Shown: positions 1-8,756, numbered from the stretch's first letter. The stretch is DNA of 64,000 nucleotides from a bacterium 210917-SL.2.15 (GCA_020555605.1 JAJCJC010000006.1:1-64000), one strand, 5' to 3'. The notes: generated by a model from the sequence alone, not told the origin. Translations and numbers: made by a program.

Positions 1-1
1 T

Positions 2-251
2 AGATTACCACAACTCTTTTCGTTTGTCAAGAACTTTTTTCAAGTTTTTTCAAACTTTTTCGTCGCAGTCCTCTCTTTTTCACCGTTTCCGGCCGCCGCC
101 CTCGCGGACAGCTTTGTTAGATTACCACATCCTCAAGCCTTTGTCAAGAACTTTTTTTCTTAACTCCAAACTTTTTTCATGGCTCTCTTCCGTTCCGCCC
201 TCCCTCGCGGGAAAGCTTGCTTATAATATCAAACCTTTCCCCCTTTGTCAA
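2..251 (-). promoter_or_regulatory. Three tandem sigma-A promoters pointing out of the left edge
   Basis: Read on the minus strand there are three consensus promoters, each with exactly 17 nt between hexamers: TTGACA (251-246) with TATTAT (228-223); TTGACA (147-142) with TAATCT (124-119); TTGACA (30-25) with TAATCT (7-2). Each -35 is preceded by A-rich tracts like UP elements. The second and third lie in a direct repeat of about 117 bp. Tandem consensus promoters with UP-like tracts are typical of rRNA operons, so a highly transcribed operon probably starts just left of position 1. That target is inference. The stretch holds no convincing gene. Confidence 0.8.
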
Positions 252-294
252 GCCTTTTTTGCGTTTTTTTAGCATGTCCCATTTTACTTTCTCT

Positions 295-323
295 TAGACA
301 CTTTTCATACTACATGATATAAT
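295..323 (+). promoter_or_regulatory. Sigma-A promoter of the ATPase gene
   Basis: TAGACA (295-300), 17 nt, TATAAT (318-323), lying 43 nt upstream of the ATG at 367 and divergent from the leftward tandem promoters. Confidence 0.7.
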
Positions 324-366
324 GGTAAAATAAGCTATACCCCCCTATATATAGGAGTTGATTTGG

Positions 367-2610
367 ATGATTTTACATGCGCTCACAGCTACATTTGGCT
401 GTTTGAACAACAACACGCTGGAGCTGCAGGAAGGACTGAACCTGATCCAGGCTCCCAATGAGTCTGGCAAATCCACTTGGCTGGCGTTTCTCCGCTCCAT
501 GCTCTATGGTCTGTCCACCCGCGAACGGGGCCTGCTGGCCGATAAAAACCGTTATGCTCCTTGGAACGGCGCCGCCATGAGCGGTCGCATGGAATTAGCC
601 GACGGAACACAGGAACTGGTGCTGGTCCGCGATACGGTACACGGCGGCGTTCCCATGGGGCGGTTTTACGCCGCTTACGCCGGCACTGCCGTGCAGGTTG
701 AGGGCATGACCGGCCAGAATGCCGGCGAGCGGCTGACCGGCGTGCCCCGCGCCGTGTTCGAGCGCAGCGCGTTCATCCGGCAAAACGCCCTGCCCATCGA
801 CCAGGACGCGGAACTGGAAAAACGCATTGCCGCGCTGATTTCCTCCGGCGACGAAACTACATCTTATCTGGAAACGGAAAAGCGCCTGCGCACTGCACTG
901 AACCGGCGGCGACACAACCAGACAGGCCTGCTGCCCCGCACGGAAGCAGAGATCGCGGAATTGAGGCAGTCGCTAATACAGCTGCATATGCTGCAGCAGG
1001 AGAGCGATCATGCCCGTTTGCAGGCCCGCTGCGCTGGCGAGGCGGCCGAAACGGCTGCACAGAAACTGGCGCTGCACGACCGCATGGACGAAATCGACGC
1101 CAAGCGCGCTTTCTTTGCCGCCAAAGCGGAGCTGGCCCAAACAGAGAAGGCGGCCGCGGCCCTGAAAGCGCAACTGGAAACCGAGCATGTCCCTCCGGCC
1201 CAACAACTGATGCGTATCAAATTCAATGCAGCCAACCTGCTTACCACTCAGGTATCCATGAACCATGTGCAATCCCAGGCTGAAGAGGCAAAAAAACAGG
1301 CCGCTGCCGCCCGCTCCGCAGTAGATGCCGTCCCCTTTGCCGCCGTCGCGCCGGAAGAGGCTGCCGCACAGGTGCGCGCCGTGTCGGAACGCTACCATGC
1401 CCTGCAAAAGCGCGCCGTTCCTTCCCTTCCTCTGATTGCCGTTCTCACCGCAGCCGCAGCGGCCGCCTTGGCCGGCGCTGCGTACGGACTGGGGCAGCCC
1501 TATTGGATTACTCTGGTCGCCGCCGTTCTCCCGATCATCTGTGGTTTTCTCCGGGCCGGCAGTCGGCGGCGCGCCCGAGAACAGGCCGACGCGCTGCTCA
1601 TTCCATACGACGTAAAGACACCGGAAGAACTTGAGCCGCTCTTGACGGATTACCATACTATATATAATGTATGGGTGCGCCAGCAGCAAAACGAAGCGCA
1701 GATCAACGCCTCCTGGCAGTCTTTTTACCAGACCTACAAAAAGCTTTCCGCCGAAATTCTAGAAGAAACCAGCTCTTTCTGCCCCAATATCGAAAACGTT
1801 CACCAAGTGTCGCCTCTCCTCGAGGCCGGGCTGCGCCGGTGGCGCCAACTGCAGGCACTGGAGACCCGGGCCGGGCAGCTCCGGGAGCGCTGCAACGCCC
1901 TGCGCAGCCGCCTGCCAAACGATGCACCGTTGAGCAAAACAGAAGAAGCCCTGCAACGCCCCCCCGAAAGCCGCATCGACCTGGAAGCCCTTCTGGCAGA
2001 AAGCCGGGATCAACAGCAGCAAGCACGCAGTCGCTATGACCGCTGCGAGGGCGAAATGACCGCCATCGGAGACCGCCTGGAACTGACCGCACAGTTGGAA
2101 ACGCTGGAAGCCTCCCGCAGCCGGGCGCAAGAGGAATACGATGCCCTGGCCCTGGCCCTGGAAGAGCTTGACCGGGCCAACACCGACCTGCAGACCCGGT
2201 TCTCTCCCGCACTGGGCCGCCGGGCCGGCGAAATCTTACATGCCCTCACTAGAGGACGCTATCAGCACGTTCTCCTGGACCGCGCGCTGCACCCAGCAGC
2301 AGAGGACGCGGCTGCCATCCCCCGCAGCGCCGCTCTGTTGAGCCAGGGCGCCGCCGACCAGCTTTACCTGGCCCTGCGCCTGGCTATCTCGGAACTAGTG
2401 CTGCCCGCCGACAAACAGGTTCCTCTGATTCTGGACGATACCTTCACCAATTTCGACGACGAGCGCTGCGCCGCTGCGCTGGACTTCCTAAGTGCCGAAG
2501 CCGCCCGACGGCAAATTTTGCTTTTCACCTGTCAAAGCCGTGAAGCTGTCTATTTACAAAATCGAGAAAATGTGCATATAATAACATTACGCGAAACAGG
2601 CTGGCGCTGA
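367..2610 (+). CDS. SbcC/Rad50-like (YhaN-type) AAA ATPase
   Basis: This is an SMC/Rad50-type ATPase of 747 residues. The N-terminus has a Walker A loop of the Rad50/YhaN kind (APNESGKST). The C-terminus has an ABC signature region (LLSQGAADQLYLALRLA) and Walker B (LILDDTF). Between them lie long charged helices interrupted near the middle by two hydrophobic stretches of about 20 residues (around 350-400), the arrangement seen in YhaN-like proteins rather than in SbcC itself. The start was set at ATG 367, 9 nt after AGGAG (353-357); a TTG at 358 abuts that RBS and is less likely. YhaN-type proteins are often paired with a YhaO/SbcD-like nuclease; none is visible here. It probably acts in DNA end processing at the membrane, which is inference. 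The neighbour mrp starts 74 nt downstream on the same strand. Confidence 0.8.
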   Translation: MILHALTATFGCLNNNTLELQEGLNLIQAPNESGKSTWLAFLRSMLYGLSTRERGLLADKNRYAPWNGAAMSGRMELADGTQELVLVRDTVHGGVPMGRFYAAYAGTAVQVEGMTGQNAGERLTGVPRAVFERSAFIRQNALPIDQDAELEKRIAALISSGDETTSYLETEKRLRTALNRRRHNQTGLLPRTEAEIAELRQSLIQLHMLQQESDHARLQARCAGEAAETAAQKLALHDRMDEIDAKRAFFAAKAELAQTEKAAAALKAQLETEHVPPAQQLMRIKFNAANLLTTQVSMNHVQSQAEEAKKQAAAARSAVDAVPFAAVAPEEAAAQVRAVSERYHALQKRAVPSLPLIAVLTAAAAAALAGAAYGLGQPYWITLVAAVLPIICGFLRAGSRRRAREQADALLIPYDVKTPEELEPLLTDYHTIYNVWVRQQQNEAQINASWQSFYQTYKKLSAEILEETSSFCPNIENVHQVSPLLEAGLRRWRQLQALETRAGQLRERCNALRSRLPNDAPLSKTEEALQRPPESRIDLEALLAESRDQQQQARSRYDRCEGEMTAIGDRLELTAQLETLEASRSRAQEEYDALALALEELDRANTDLQTRFSPALGRRAGEILHALTRGRYQHVLLDRALHPAAEDAAAIPRSAALLSQGAADQLYLALRLAISELVLPADKQVPLILDDTFTNFDDERCAAALDFLSAEAARRQILLFTCQSREAVYLQNRENVHIITLRETGWR

Positions 2611-2684
2611 ATGGAAATGGGCCGTTGGTGCCAGCCAGGATGAAGTGACGCCGCTCTTTTGGCGGCGCAAGGAGGTTTTTTACT

Positions 2685-3527
2685 ATGAGCGAATGCAATC
2701 ACGACTGCGGCAGCTGCGGCGAAAGCTGTTCCGAGCGTACCCCGGGCAGCATGCTGGCCAAATTGCACGAAGGCAGCACCGTGAAAAAAGTAATCGGCGT
2801 GGTGTCCGGTAAGGGCGGCGTGGGGAAATCCATGGTTACCAGCCAGCTGGCCGTCACCATGCAGCGCCGCGGATACCGCACCGCCGTGCTGGACGCAGAT
2901 ATTACCGGTCCGTCCATCCCCAAATCCTTCGGTCTGAAGGAAAAGGCTTCCGGCACGGAGTCCGCCATCTTCCCTGTACAGACCAAAACCGGCATCCAGG
3001 TCATGTCCATCAATCTGCTGCTGGAAAATGAAGAGGATCCCGTACTGTGGCGCGGCCCCATCATCGGTAGCGTTGTCACCCAGTTCTGGACCGATGTGCT
3101 GTGGGATAACGTGGACTATATGTTTGTGGACATGCCCCCCGGCACCGGCGACGTAGCTCTGAGCACCTTCCAGTCCCTGCCGGTGGACGGCATCGTCATC
3201 GTCGCCTCTCCTCAGGAGTTGGTGGGCATGGTGGTGGAAAAGGCCGTCCGTATGGCTGAAATGATGAACGTGCCCATCCTCGGCATCGTGGAAAACATGA
3301 GCTATATCGTCTGTCCCGACTGCGGTAAGAAGATCTCCCTATTCGGCGAAAGCCGCAGCCAGGAAGCCGCCGCCCGCCACGGACTGGACCTGCTGGCAGA
3401 AATGCCCATCGATCCCAAGCTTGCTTCTTTGGTGGACGCCGGTAAAATCGAGGACTTTGAGGGCGACTGGATGACAGCTGTCGCCGATGCAGTGGAAAAA
3501 CTGCCCAATAAAGTTTTCGAGAAATAA
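2685..3527 (+). CDS. mrp: Mrp/NBP35 family Fe-S cluster carrier ATPase
   Basis: A P-loop ATPase that carries and delivers iron-sulfur clusters in the cytoplasm. The 280-residue protein has the deviant Walker A of the MinD/Mrp class (GKGGVGKS, 42-49), the DMPPGTGD motif (149-156) and the CPDC pair (210-213) that bridges a [4Fe-4S] cluster between subunits. Its first 15 residues carry four cysteines (4, 8, 11, 15), resembling the N-terminal cluster of Nbp35-type members. A strong RBS (AAGGAGG, 2669-2675) precedes ATG 2685. A small hairpin (CGCCGC/GCGGCG, 2649-2667) sits directly upstream of the RBS. Transcription ends in the terminator at 3540-3575. Confidence 0.92.
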   Translation: MSECNHDCGSCGESCSERTPGSMLAKLHEGSTVKKVIGVVSGKGGVGKSMVTSQLAVTMQRRGYRTAVLDADITGPSIPKSFGLKEKASGTESAIFPVQTKTGIQVMSINLLLENEEDPVLWRGPIIGSVVTQFWTDVLWDNVDYMFVDMPPGTGDVALSTFQSLPVDGIVIVASPQELVGMVVEKAVRMAEMMNVPILGIVENMSYIVCPDCGKKISLFGESRSQEAAARHGLDLLAEMPIDPKLASLVDAGKIEDFEGDWMTAVADAVEKLPNKVFEK

Positions 3528-3539
3528 TATTTAATTGAG

Positions 3540-3575
3540 AAAAGCTGCGCTTTCCAGCTGGAAAGCGCAGCTTTT
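3540..3575. terminator. Bidirectional terminator between mrp and the XRE pseudogene
   Basis: A perfect 36-bp inverted repeat of two 18-nt arms beginning AAAAGCTGCGC, with A/T runs at both ends. It can terminate both converging units. Confidence 0.85.
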
Positions 3576-3975
3576 ACAATGCAGGAAAGGTTTGTTTCCC
3601 CTCGATCTTTCGCAGAAGCTTTTGCGCAAACAGCCCGTGGCGGTTGCAGTACAGTAAAGCATCCCGCCGCTGGGCAAGGGAAAACGCTCCCGGGCACCCC
3701 CTTTAGGATAGAGCTTCACCAGCGCAAAGCAATCTGACGTGCTCCGGGCCAGGAACGAAATAAAATGTTCCTTTGTCATCGGATGCTCCAGCGTGACATA
3801 AAGCTCACCCTCCACCAACTCGCAGCGCAGCCTGTGTCGGGCACCCCCGGGCCGTCTCCCATTTGGAAACTGTTTTGTCACTGACAGACAGCGCGGCAGC
3901 CAGCTGCGCTTGGGTGAGCCGGCGCTTTTCCCGCAGCCGCCGGATGGCGCTGCCCGTCACATAATGGTTTGGCAT
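3574..3975 (-). pseudogene. Decayed XRE regulator with desulfoferrodoxin-like C-terminal domain
   Basis: The start (ATG 3975-3973, RBS AGGAGG just upstream) opens a good Cro/C1 helix-turn-helix: YVTGSAIRRLREKRRLTQ, then SVSDKTVSKWETARG. That frame hits a stop 13 codons after the HTH. A second frame then resumes with ELYVTLEHPMTKEHFISFL and VKLYPKGGARERFPL, typical of the C-terminal desulfoferrodoxin-like part of a family of Clostridia XRE proteins. The linker expected between these parts is missing, so an internal deletion joined WETARG to the C-terminal domain out of frame. A second lesion is a perfect tandem 5-bp duplication (CAGTA twice, plus strand 3647-3656). Removing one copy restores the expected ending YCNRHGLFAQKLL and the stop at 3576-3574. 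It is not expected to give a functional protein. Confidence 0.8.
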
Positions 3976-4047
3976 CGGTTTCGCGCCTCCTTTTGCCCTT
4001 CAGCATAGCATCTGCCCGCGCTTTGCGCAACCTGCGCAACGTAGAGC

Positions 4048-4080
4048 ACGGCCCGGGCCATCGGATCCGGGCCGTTTTTT
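4048..4080 (+). terminator. Rho-independent-type hairpin, plus orientation
   Basis: ACGGCCCGG (4048-4056) pairs with CCGGGCCGT (4067-4075), followed by a T run on the plus strand. No plus-strand gene feeds into it, so its role is uncertain; read from the minus strand it lacks a T tail after the acetyltransferase gene. Confidence 0.4.
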
Positions 4081-4088
4081 CTGTCTTT

Positions 4089-4571
4089 TCAGAACGTCCT
4101 GCGCATCTGATGCCACACGACGCCGCCGTGGGCGGACTGGGACACTCCTTCATCCACAAAACCGAATTTCGCATAATAGGGCACCAGTTTTTCCTTACAG
4201 GTGAGCACCACACCCCGGCGCTCCTGTTCCTGCGCCGCCGCGCACAGCGCCTCAATCAGCCGCCCGGCACAGCCCCGGTGCCGGTACTCCGGCAGGGTAT
4301 TCAGCCCGAAGATCATCTGCCAGGCTCCCCGCTCATCATGCAGCGATGCATCGGCATACATTTCATCCCGCAGGTCCGGTTCATCTGTGGTCATCCCGTT
4401 GATAAAAGCCACCGGCCGCGCACCGTCCCACAGCACATAAAAGTGATTTGCATACACATTCAGCCGCGCGGCGATCTGCGCCGCCGCAGCAGCCTCCGCC
4501 GCGGGAAAGCAGGCCGTCTCAATGTCCGCCAAAGCCGCTGCGTCCGATGCGCATCCTGTCCGAAGCTCCAT
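4089..4571 (-). CDS. GNAT family N-acetyltransferase
   Basis: This 160-residue protein has the fold pattern of a GNAT acetyltransferase, which transfers acetyl from acetyl-CoA to an amine. The acetyl-CoA loop is visible as YRHRGCAGRLIEAL (about 116-129, the R-x-x-G-x-A/G motif). It is followed by the usual later strand and PYYAKFGF, the segment before the C-terminal strand where many GNATs carry YxxxGF. The N-terminus (LRTGCASDAAALADIE) matches GNAT strand 1 and helix 1. The substrate cannot be read from sequence. The gene is monocistronic, lying between two inverted repeats. Confidence 0.85.
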   Translation of the reverse strand: MELRTGCASDAAALADIETACFPAAEAAAAAQIAARLNVYANHFYVLWDGARPVAFINGMTTDEPDLRDEMYADASLHDERGAWQMIFGLNTLPEYRHRGCAGRLIEALCAAAQEQERRGVVLTCKEKLVPYYAKFGFVDEGVSQSAHGGVVWHQMRRTF

Positions 4572-4662
4572 CCCAAAACCGCTTCCTTTCGTTTGTTCTG
4601 CGTTGTTCAGTATAGCGCTTCATTTTTCGGTGCGCAAGAAAAAACTTCCATCGTGTTCCAGG

Positions 4663-4701
4663 CAAGGCAAAAAGGGGCGCAGTGCGCCCCTTTTTGCCTT
4701 G
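4663..4701. terminator. Terminator after the YfcC transporter gene
   Basis: A perfect 19-bp stem (arms beginning CAAGGCAAAAAGG, one-base loop) with A/T runs on both sides. It serves the minus-strand arc operon and may be bidirectional. Confidence 0.8.
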
Positions 4702-4716
4702 TCCGGTTCCTTTTCC

Positions 4717-6108
4717 TCAAGTCAGCATGGCTCCGGCCACTAGGAACACAAGCGTCATCACAAAGAAGATGGCCAGAAGCTTCCAGATATACCGCAGCCA
4801 CCGGTCATAGGGAATGCGGCCGAATACCAGCGCGCCCATGACGACCGCCGAGGTAGGTGTGACTAGGTTGATCAGTCCGGAAGCCGACTGAAAAGCCGTG
4901 ATCACCAATTCGCTGTTCACTCCGGCGAACTGCCCCAGCGGCGCCATAATGGGAATGGACAGCGTCGCCAGTCCCGAAGAGGAGGGAATCAGGATCGACA
5001 GAGGAAGATAGAGCAGATACGTCAGCACAACGAACATCACGCTGCCCGTCCCCGTCAGCAGATTCTCTCCCCAGGAAAGCACCGTGTCGGTAATCAGTCC
5101 CTGATTCATCAGCGTAGTGATGCCCCGGCTCAGACCGATGATAAACGCAACGCTCAAAAGATCCGCCGCGCCCAGCGTAAAGCGCTCCGCCACCTTGGCT
5201 TCACCCATGCCGTACACCAGCCCGATCACCAGCCCGCCGGCCAGAAACAGCGCGCCCAGTTCCGGGAACCACCATCCCAGCGTCGGCAGCGCCGTGATAC
5301 CCACGTCTTCAAAGGGGATCACACTGTAGACCATAATGAGAAACACTGCCGCAAACAGCGCCAGCACCAGCTTCTGCCGTCCTGTCAGCGGCTCGGCCTC
5401 ATCCATGTTGGGAATCTCCTGCGCTGACCAGCGGTTATGCGCCATAACAGATTTTTCCGGGTCGGCTTTGATTCTGGCCGCATAGCGCATAACGAAGAGA
5501 ATCGCCACCGCCTCATACGCGATCAGCATCACCACGCGCAGCACAATGCCCTGTCCCAAAGACACGCCCGCAAAGCCCGAGGCAATGCCCGTGGCAAAGG
5601 GATTCACCGTAGAGCACAGCACGCCCGTTCCCGCGCCTAAAAGCACGACAGAAATGCTGACCGCCGCATCATATCCTGCAGCCAGAAACACCGGCAGCAA
5701 AATGGGGTAAAAGGCCATCGTCTCTTCCCACATACCAAACGTGGTGCCACCGATGCCAAACAGAATCATTAAAATCGGGATCATCCACTTTTCCCGTCCG
5801 CGCATTTTGCGCACCACCGCCGCCACGCCGTTGTTGATGGCGCCGGTCTCCATCACAACGCCCAGAAAGCCGCCCACCATTAAAATGAACAGTTCCACAT
5901 CCACAGCGTCAAAAAAACCCTGCAGCGGCGCCAGAAGGATCGCGCCGATCCCCTGGGGGTTGGCTGCCACCGCGTGATAACTGCCTGCAATGGGAAGGCC
6001 GTCCACATAGTCGTACTGCCCGGCGGGAATAATCCAGGTGGCAATCGCCACCGCCACGATCAGGCCCGCCAAAATAGCATACGCCGTGGGCATCTTAAAC
6101 TGCTTCAA
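4717..6108 (-). CDS. YfcC family transporter, likely arginine/ornithine exchanger
   Basis: A 463-residue polytopic membrane protein of the YfcC/DcuC-like superfamily, with about 12 hydrophobic segments and the re-entrant motifs GTTFGMWEET and IPSSSGLATLSIPIMAPLG. It is the third gene of a minus-strand run after arginine deiminase and ornithine carbamoyltransferase, so arginine uptake coupled to ornithine export (an ArcD role) is the likely job. That substrate is inferred from context, not from residues. The gap of 76 nt after argF holds a stable hairpin (6134-6173). A terminator follows at 4663-4701. Confidence 0.82.
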   Translation of the reverse strand: MKQFKMPTAYAILAGLIVAVAIATWIIPAGQYDYVDGLPIAGSYHAVAANPQGIGAILLAPLQGFFDAVDVELFILMVGGFLGVVMETGAINNGVAAVVRKMRGREKWMIPILMILFGIGGTTFGMWEETMAFYPILLPVFLAAGYDAAVSISVVLLGAGTGVLCSTVNPFATGIASGFAGVSLGQGIVLRVVMLIAYEAVAILFVMRYAARIKADPEKSVMAHNRWSAQEIPNMDEAEPLTGRQKLVLALFAAVFLIMVYSVIPFEDVGITALPTLGWWFPELGALFLAGGLVIGLVYGMGEAKVAERFTLGAADLLSVAFIIGLSRGITTLMNQGLITDTVLSWGENLLTGTGSVMFVVLTYLLYLPLSILIPSSSGLATLSIPIMAPLGQFAGVNSELVITAFQSASGLINLVTPTSAVVMGALVFGRIPYDRWLRYIWKLLAIFFVMTLVFLVAGAMLT

Positions 6109-6133
6109 AATGATTCACCTCATTTTCTCGTTC

Positions 6134-6173
6134 CCCCGAAGGGGAGCGATACCTCTCGGAAAGCCCTTCGGGG
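6134..6173 (-). other. Intercistronic hairpin between argF and the YfcC gene
   Basis: CCCCGAAGGG (6134-6143) pairs with CCCTTCGGGG (6164-6173). There is no T run, so it looks like an mRNA-stability or processing structure rather than a terminator. Confidence 0.55.
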
Positions 6174-6184
6174 CATGCTCTCTT

Positions 6185-7177
6185 TCAAGCCCCCAGCGTG
6201 GCCACCAGAACGGCTTTAATGGAGTGCATCCGGTTTTCCGCCTCGTCAAACACCACGCTGTGGGGGCCGCGGAACACCTCGTCGGTCACTTCCCGGATGT
6301 CCACGCCCTTTTCCTCCCACTCCTTGGCCAGCCTGGTGTTCAAATCGTGGAACGACGGCAGGCAATGCATAAAGAGCACATTTTTATTGCCTGTCTTCTC
6401 CAGCATTTCCTCGGTCACACGATAGGGAGAGAGCAGCTTTGCCCGCTCGGGAATCAGATCTTCCTCGCCCATAGAGGCCCAGATATCACAGTAAATCACG
6501 TCCGCCCCAGCCAGGCACCGCTCATCGTGGCTGATCTCAATGGTCGCCCCGGTACGCCGGGCCACATCCTGTACCTGGGCAAGCACGGCTTTGTCCACTT
6601 CCAAGGACGCCGGACCATAACCCACAAAGTGCATGCCCATTTTTGCGCACCCATACATCCAGGCATAGCACATGTTATTGCGGATATCGCCAGGGAACAC
6701 CACCTTCACCTCCCGCAGGGGCTTGGCGCAGTGCTCCTCGATGGTCATCATATCCGCCAGGATCTGGGTGGGGTGGTCCACATCGGTCAGGCCGTTGAAT
6801 ACCGGGACACCGGAATGCTTCGCCAGCAGCTCCACGTTCTCCTGGGCATAGCCGCGGTATTCGATACCATCGAAAAAACGGCCCAGCACCTTCGCGCTGT
6901 CCTCCAGAGACTCCTTTTTCCCCATCTGGGAAGAGTTGGCGTCCAGATACGTCACGCTGCCGCCCTCCTGAGTCATCGCCACCTCAAAGGCGCAACGGGT
7001 GCGGGTGCTGGTCTTTTCAAACAGCAGTACGATATGCTTGCCCCCGAGCGTGTTCCCGCACACGCCCGCCCGGCGCTTGGCCTTCAGGTCGTGGCCCAGG
7101 TCCAGCATATAGCGGATTTCCTCCGGGTTAAAATCCATCAACGTCAAAAAACTTCTGCCTTTCAAATTCACTGCCAT
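6185..7177 (-). CDS. argF: Ornithine carbamoyltransferase (probably catabolic)
   Basis: Catalyses the exchange of citrulline plus phosphate with ornithine plus carbamoyl phosphate. The 330-residue protein has the carbamoyl-phosphate loop STRTR (57-61), HPTQ (135-138) and HCLP (271-274), the diagnostic OTC motifs. Its position between arginine deiminase and an antiporter points to the catabolic direction (arcB role): citrulline is split to make carbamoyl phosphate for ATP formation. RBS AAAGGAG precedes the ATG. No carbamate kinase (arcC) is present in the window, so the last step of the pathway must be encoded elsewhere or be absent. Confidence 0.93.
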   Translation of the reverse strand: MAVNLKGRSFLTLMDFNPEEIRYMLDLGHDLKAKRRAGVCGNTLGGKHIVLLFEKTSTRTRCAFEVAMTQEGGSVTYLDANSSQMGKKESLEDSAKVLGRFFDGIEYRGYAQENVELLAKHSGVPVFNGLTDVDHPTQILADMMTIEEHCAKPLREVKVVFPGDIRNNMCYAWMYGCAKMGMHFVGYGPASLEVDKAVLAQVQDVARRTGATIEISHDERCLAGADVIYCDIWASMGEEDLIPERAKLLSPYRVTEEMLEKTGNKNVLFMHCLPSFHDLNTRLAKEWEEKGVDIREVTDEVFRGPHSVVFDEAENRMHSIKAVLVATLGA

Positions 7178-7240
7178 GATCGTTATTCTCCTTTTTGTTG
7201 TTTTTTCTTTTCCCCGACGCGGGCTTTATTCCCTTTGGCC

Positions 7241-7310
7241 GCAGGCTGCAGTATTTTTGCTGCAGCCTGCACGCAGCGCATACCATTGCTGCCGCGCAAG
7301 GCCCGCGCGG
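7241..7310 (-). other. Two hairpins in the arcA-argF spacer
   Basis: An 11-bp stem (GCAGGCTGCAG/CTGCAGCCTGC, 7241-7270) and a second stem (CCGCGC/GCGCGG, 7292-7310) lie in the 158-nt gap. Neither has a proper T run on the minus strand. They may set the relative mRNA levels of arcA and argF. Confidence 0.5.
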
Positions 7311-7335
7311 CGAAAAAGAGAAACTGCATTCTCCT

Positions 7336-8562
7336 TTAATCCCTGACAAAAGGCATGCTCATGCACCGCGGGCCGCCGCGCCCCCGCGACAGTTCGCTGG
7401 AGGGGATACAGTGCACCGTGATGCCGTGCTCTTCCAGCAGGTGATTGGTCACATAGTTGCGTGAATACACCACCACCTCGCCGGGGGCGATGGCCAGGGT
7501 GTTGCTGGCGTCGCTCCACTGCTCTCGGGCCGCGTCGATAGGGTTGCCGCCGCCGCAGGGAATCAGCTCCACCTTGTCCAACTGCAAATGGCGCCGCAAA
7601 ATGTCAGAAAGCCGGCCCTGTTCCTCGCGGATGTGCAGCGCTCCGCCTTTTCCCAGCTCCAGCACATACACATCCAGATCCCGCAAAATGGCCGGGTGTA
7701 CGGTAAACACTCCCACATCTACCATGGTGAACACCGTGTCCAGATGCATCAGCGCGCGGGTCTTGGGAATGTTGATCGCCAGCACTTTTTTGAAGGTAGG
7801 ACTGTTTTCCAGCACTGTCTGGGCAAACTTATCGATGGAGTCCTCTTCGGTGCGCTCGGAAATACCCACCGCCAGCACCTCGGGGCTGAGCACCAGGATG
7901 TCGCCGCCCTCCAGAGAGGACGTTTCCGCCCGGTCGTACCATTTGGGCACCTGCTTGTAGCGAGGGTGATGCTCAAAAATATACTTGCCAAACAGCGTTT
8001 CCCGGTTGCGGGTTTTTGTGTGCATCCGATGGATCGTCACGCCGCCGCCCACCACAGCAAAGGGGTCCCGGGTAAAGTACAGATTTGGCATGGGGTCCAC
8101 CAGGAAAGGATACTCTTCTTCGCCCAGGGCCGTCAGGTCCGCTAGGCGGGTGCGCTCAAAGCGCTGCAGATCGTTCTTGCGCACGCCCGCTTCCATCTGT
8201 TCCACCAGTTCTTTCACCGGGAGCGAGGCAAAATACTCTTCCAGCAAATCGTGGGTGCGCCGGTGCTCGATCCCCGCTTCGCAGAGATAATCCCGGATAA
8301 ACTGGCGGCGCACAGCTTCATCGGCCACCGCTTCGGCCGTCAGATCTGTCAGGTAAAGCACCTCTACGCCGCACTGGCGCAGTGTGTCGGCAAACTGGTC
8401 GTGTTCTTCCTGGGCCAGCTTCAGGTAGGGAATGTCGTCAAACAAAAGCCGTTCCAGATAGTCCGGCATCAGGTTTTCCAGCTCCCGCCCGGGCCGGTGC
8501 AGCAGCACCTTGCGCAGCGGACCGATCTCGCATGTATTGTGCAGCGGCAAATGTTGCTCCAT
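7336..8562 (-). CDS. arcA: Arginine deiminase
   Basis: Hydrolyses arginine to citrulline and ammonia, the first step of the arginine deiminase pathway (energy and acid resistance). The 408-residue protein has the usual length. The guanidinium-modifying core is visible: FTRDPF, EGGDILVLS, HLDTVFTMVD and the C-terminal catalytic cysteine (C400) in RGRGGPRCMSMPF. Start ATG 8562 follows AAAGGAG. It heads the minus-strand run arcA-argF-YfcC. The 86 nt upstream contain no promoter I can define, although a terminator (8649-8677) insulates the gene from the secreted-protein array. Confidence 0.95.
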   Translation of the reverse strand: MEQHLPLHNTCEIGPLRKVLLHRPGRELENLMPDYLERLLFDDIPYLKLAQEEHDQFADTLRQCGVEVLYLTDLTAEAVADEAVRRQFIRDYLCEAGIEHRRTHDLLEEYFASLPVKELVEQMEAGVRKNDLQRFERTRLADLTALGEEEYPFLVDPMPNLYFTRDPFAVVGGGVTIHRMHTKTRNRETLFGKYIFEHHPRYKQVPKWYDRAETSSLEGGDILVLSPEVLAVGISERTEEDSIDKFAQTVLENSPTFKKVLAINIPKTRALMHLDTVFTMVDVGVFTVHPAILRDLDVYVLELGKGGALHIREEQGRLSDILRRHLQLDKVELIPCGGGNPIDAAREQWSDASNTLAIAPGEVVVYSRNYVTNHLLEEHGITVHCIPSSELSRGRGGPRCMSMPFVRD

Positions 8563-8648
8563 AGTCGATCAACTCCTTTGTTTCAAGTCTTTCCTATGAT
8601 TTGCGAAAATTCCCGCTTTATGCCTGCCGCCGGCCGAAAAAAGAAAAA

Positions 8649-8677
8649 GCCGTCCACACCGTTTTGGTGCAGACGGC
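8649..8677 (-). terminator. Terminator of the secreted-protein array, upstream of arcA
   Basis: An imperfect 12-bp stem (GCCGTC...CACC with GGTG...GACGGC) followed on the minus strand by TTTTTCTTTTTT. Confidence 0.85.
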
Positions 8678-8756
8678 AAATAGAAACCGTACAATGATTT
8701 CATTTAGGTTCAGCGCGGCATTGCTGCGCCCGCATAGGCGCGGGCCGCTCCTGCGC

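Noticed and set aside
24..272. 82-codon open frame in the left edge
   Set aside because: It lies entirely within the tandem promoter repeat, is made of Phe/Ser/Leu-rich repeats of the T tracts and has no RBS.
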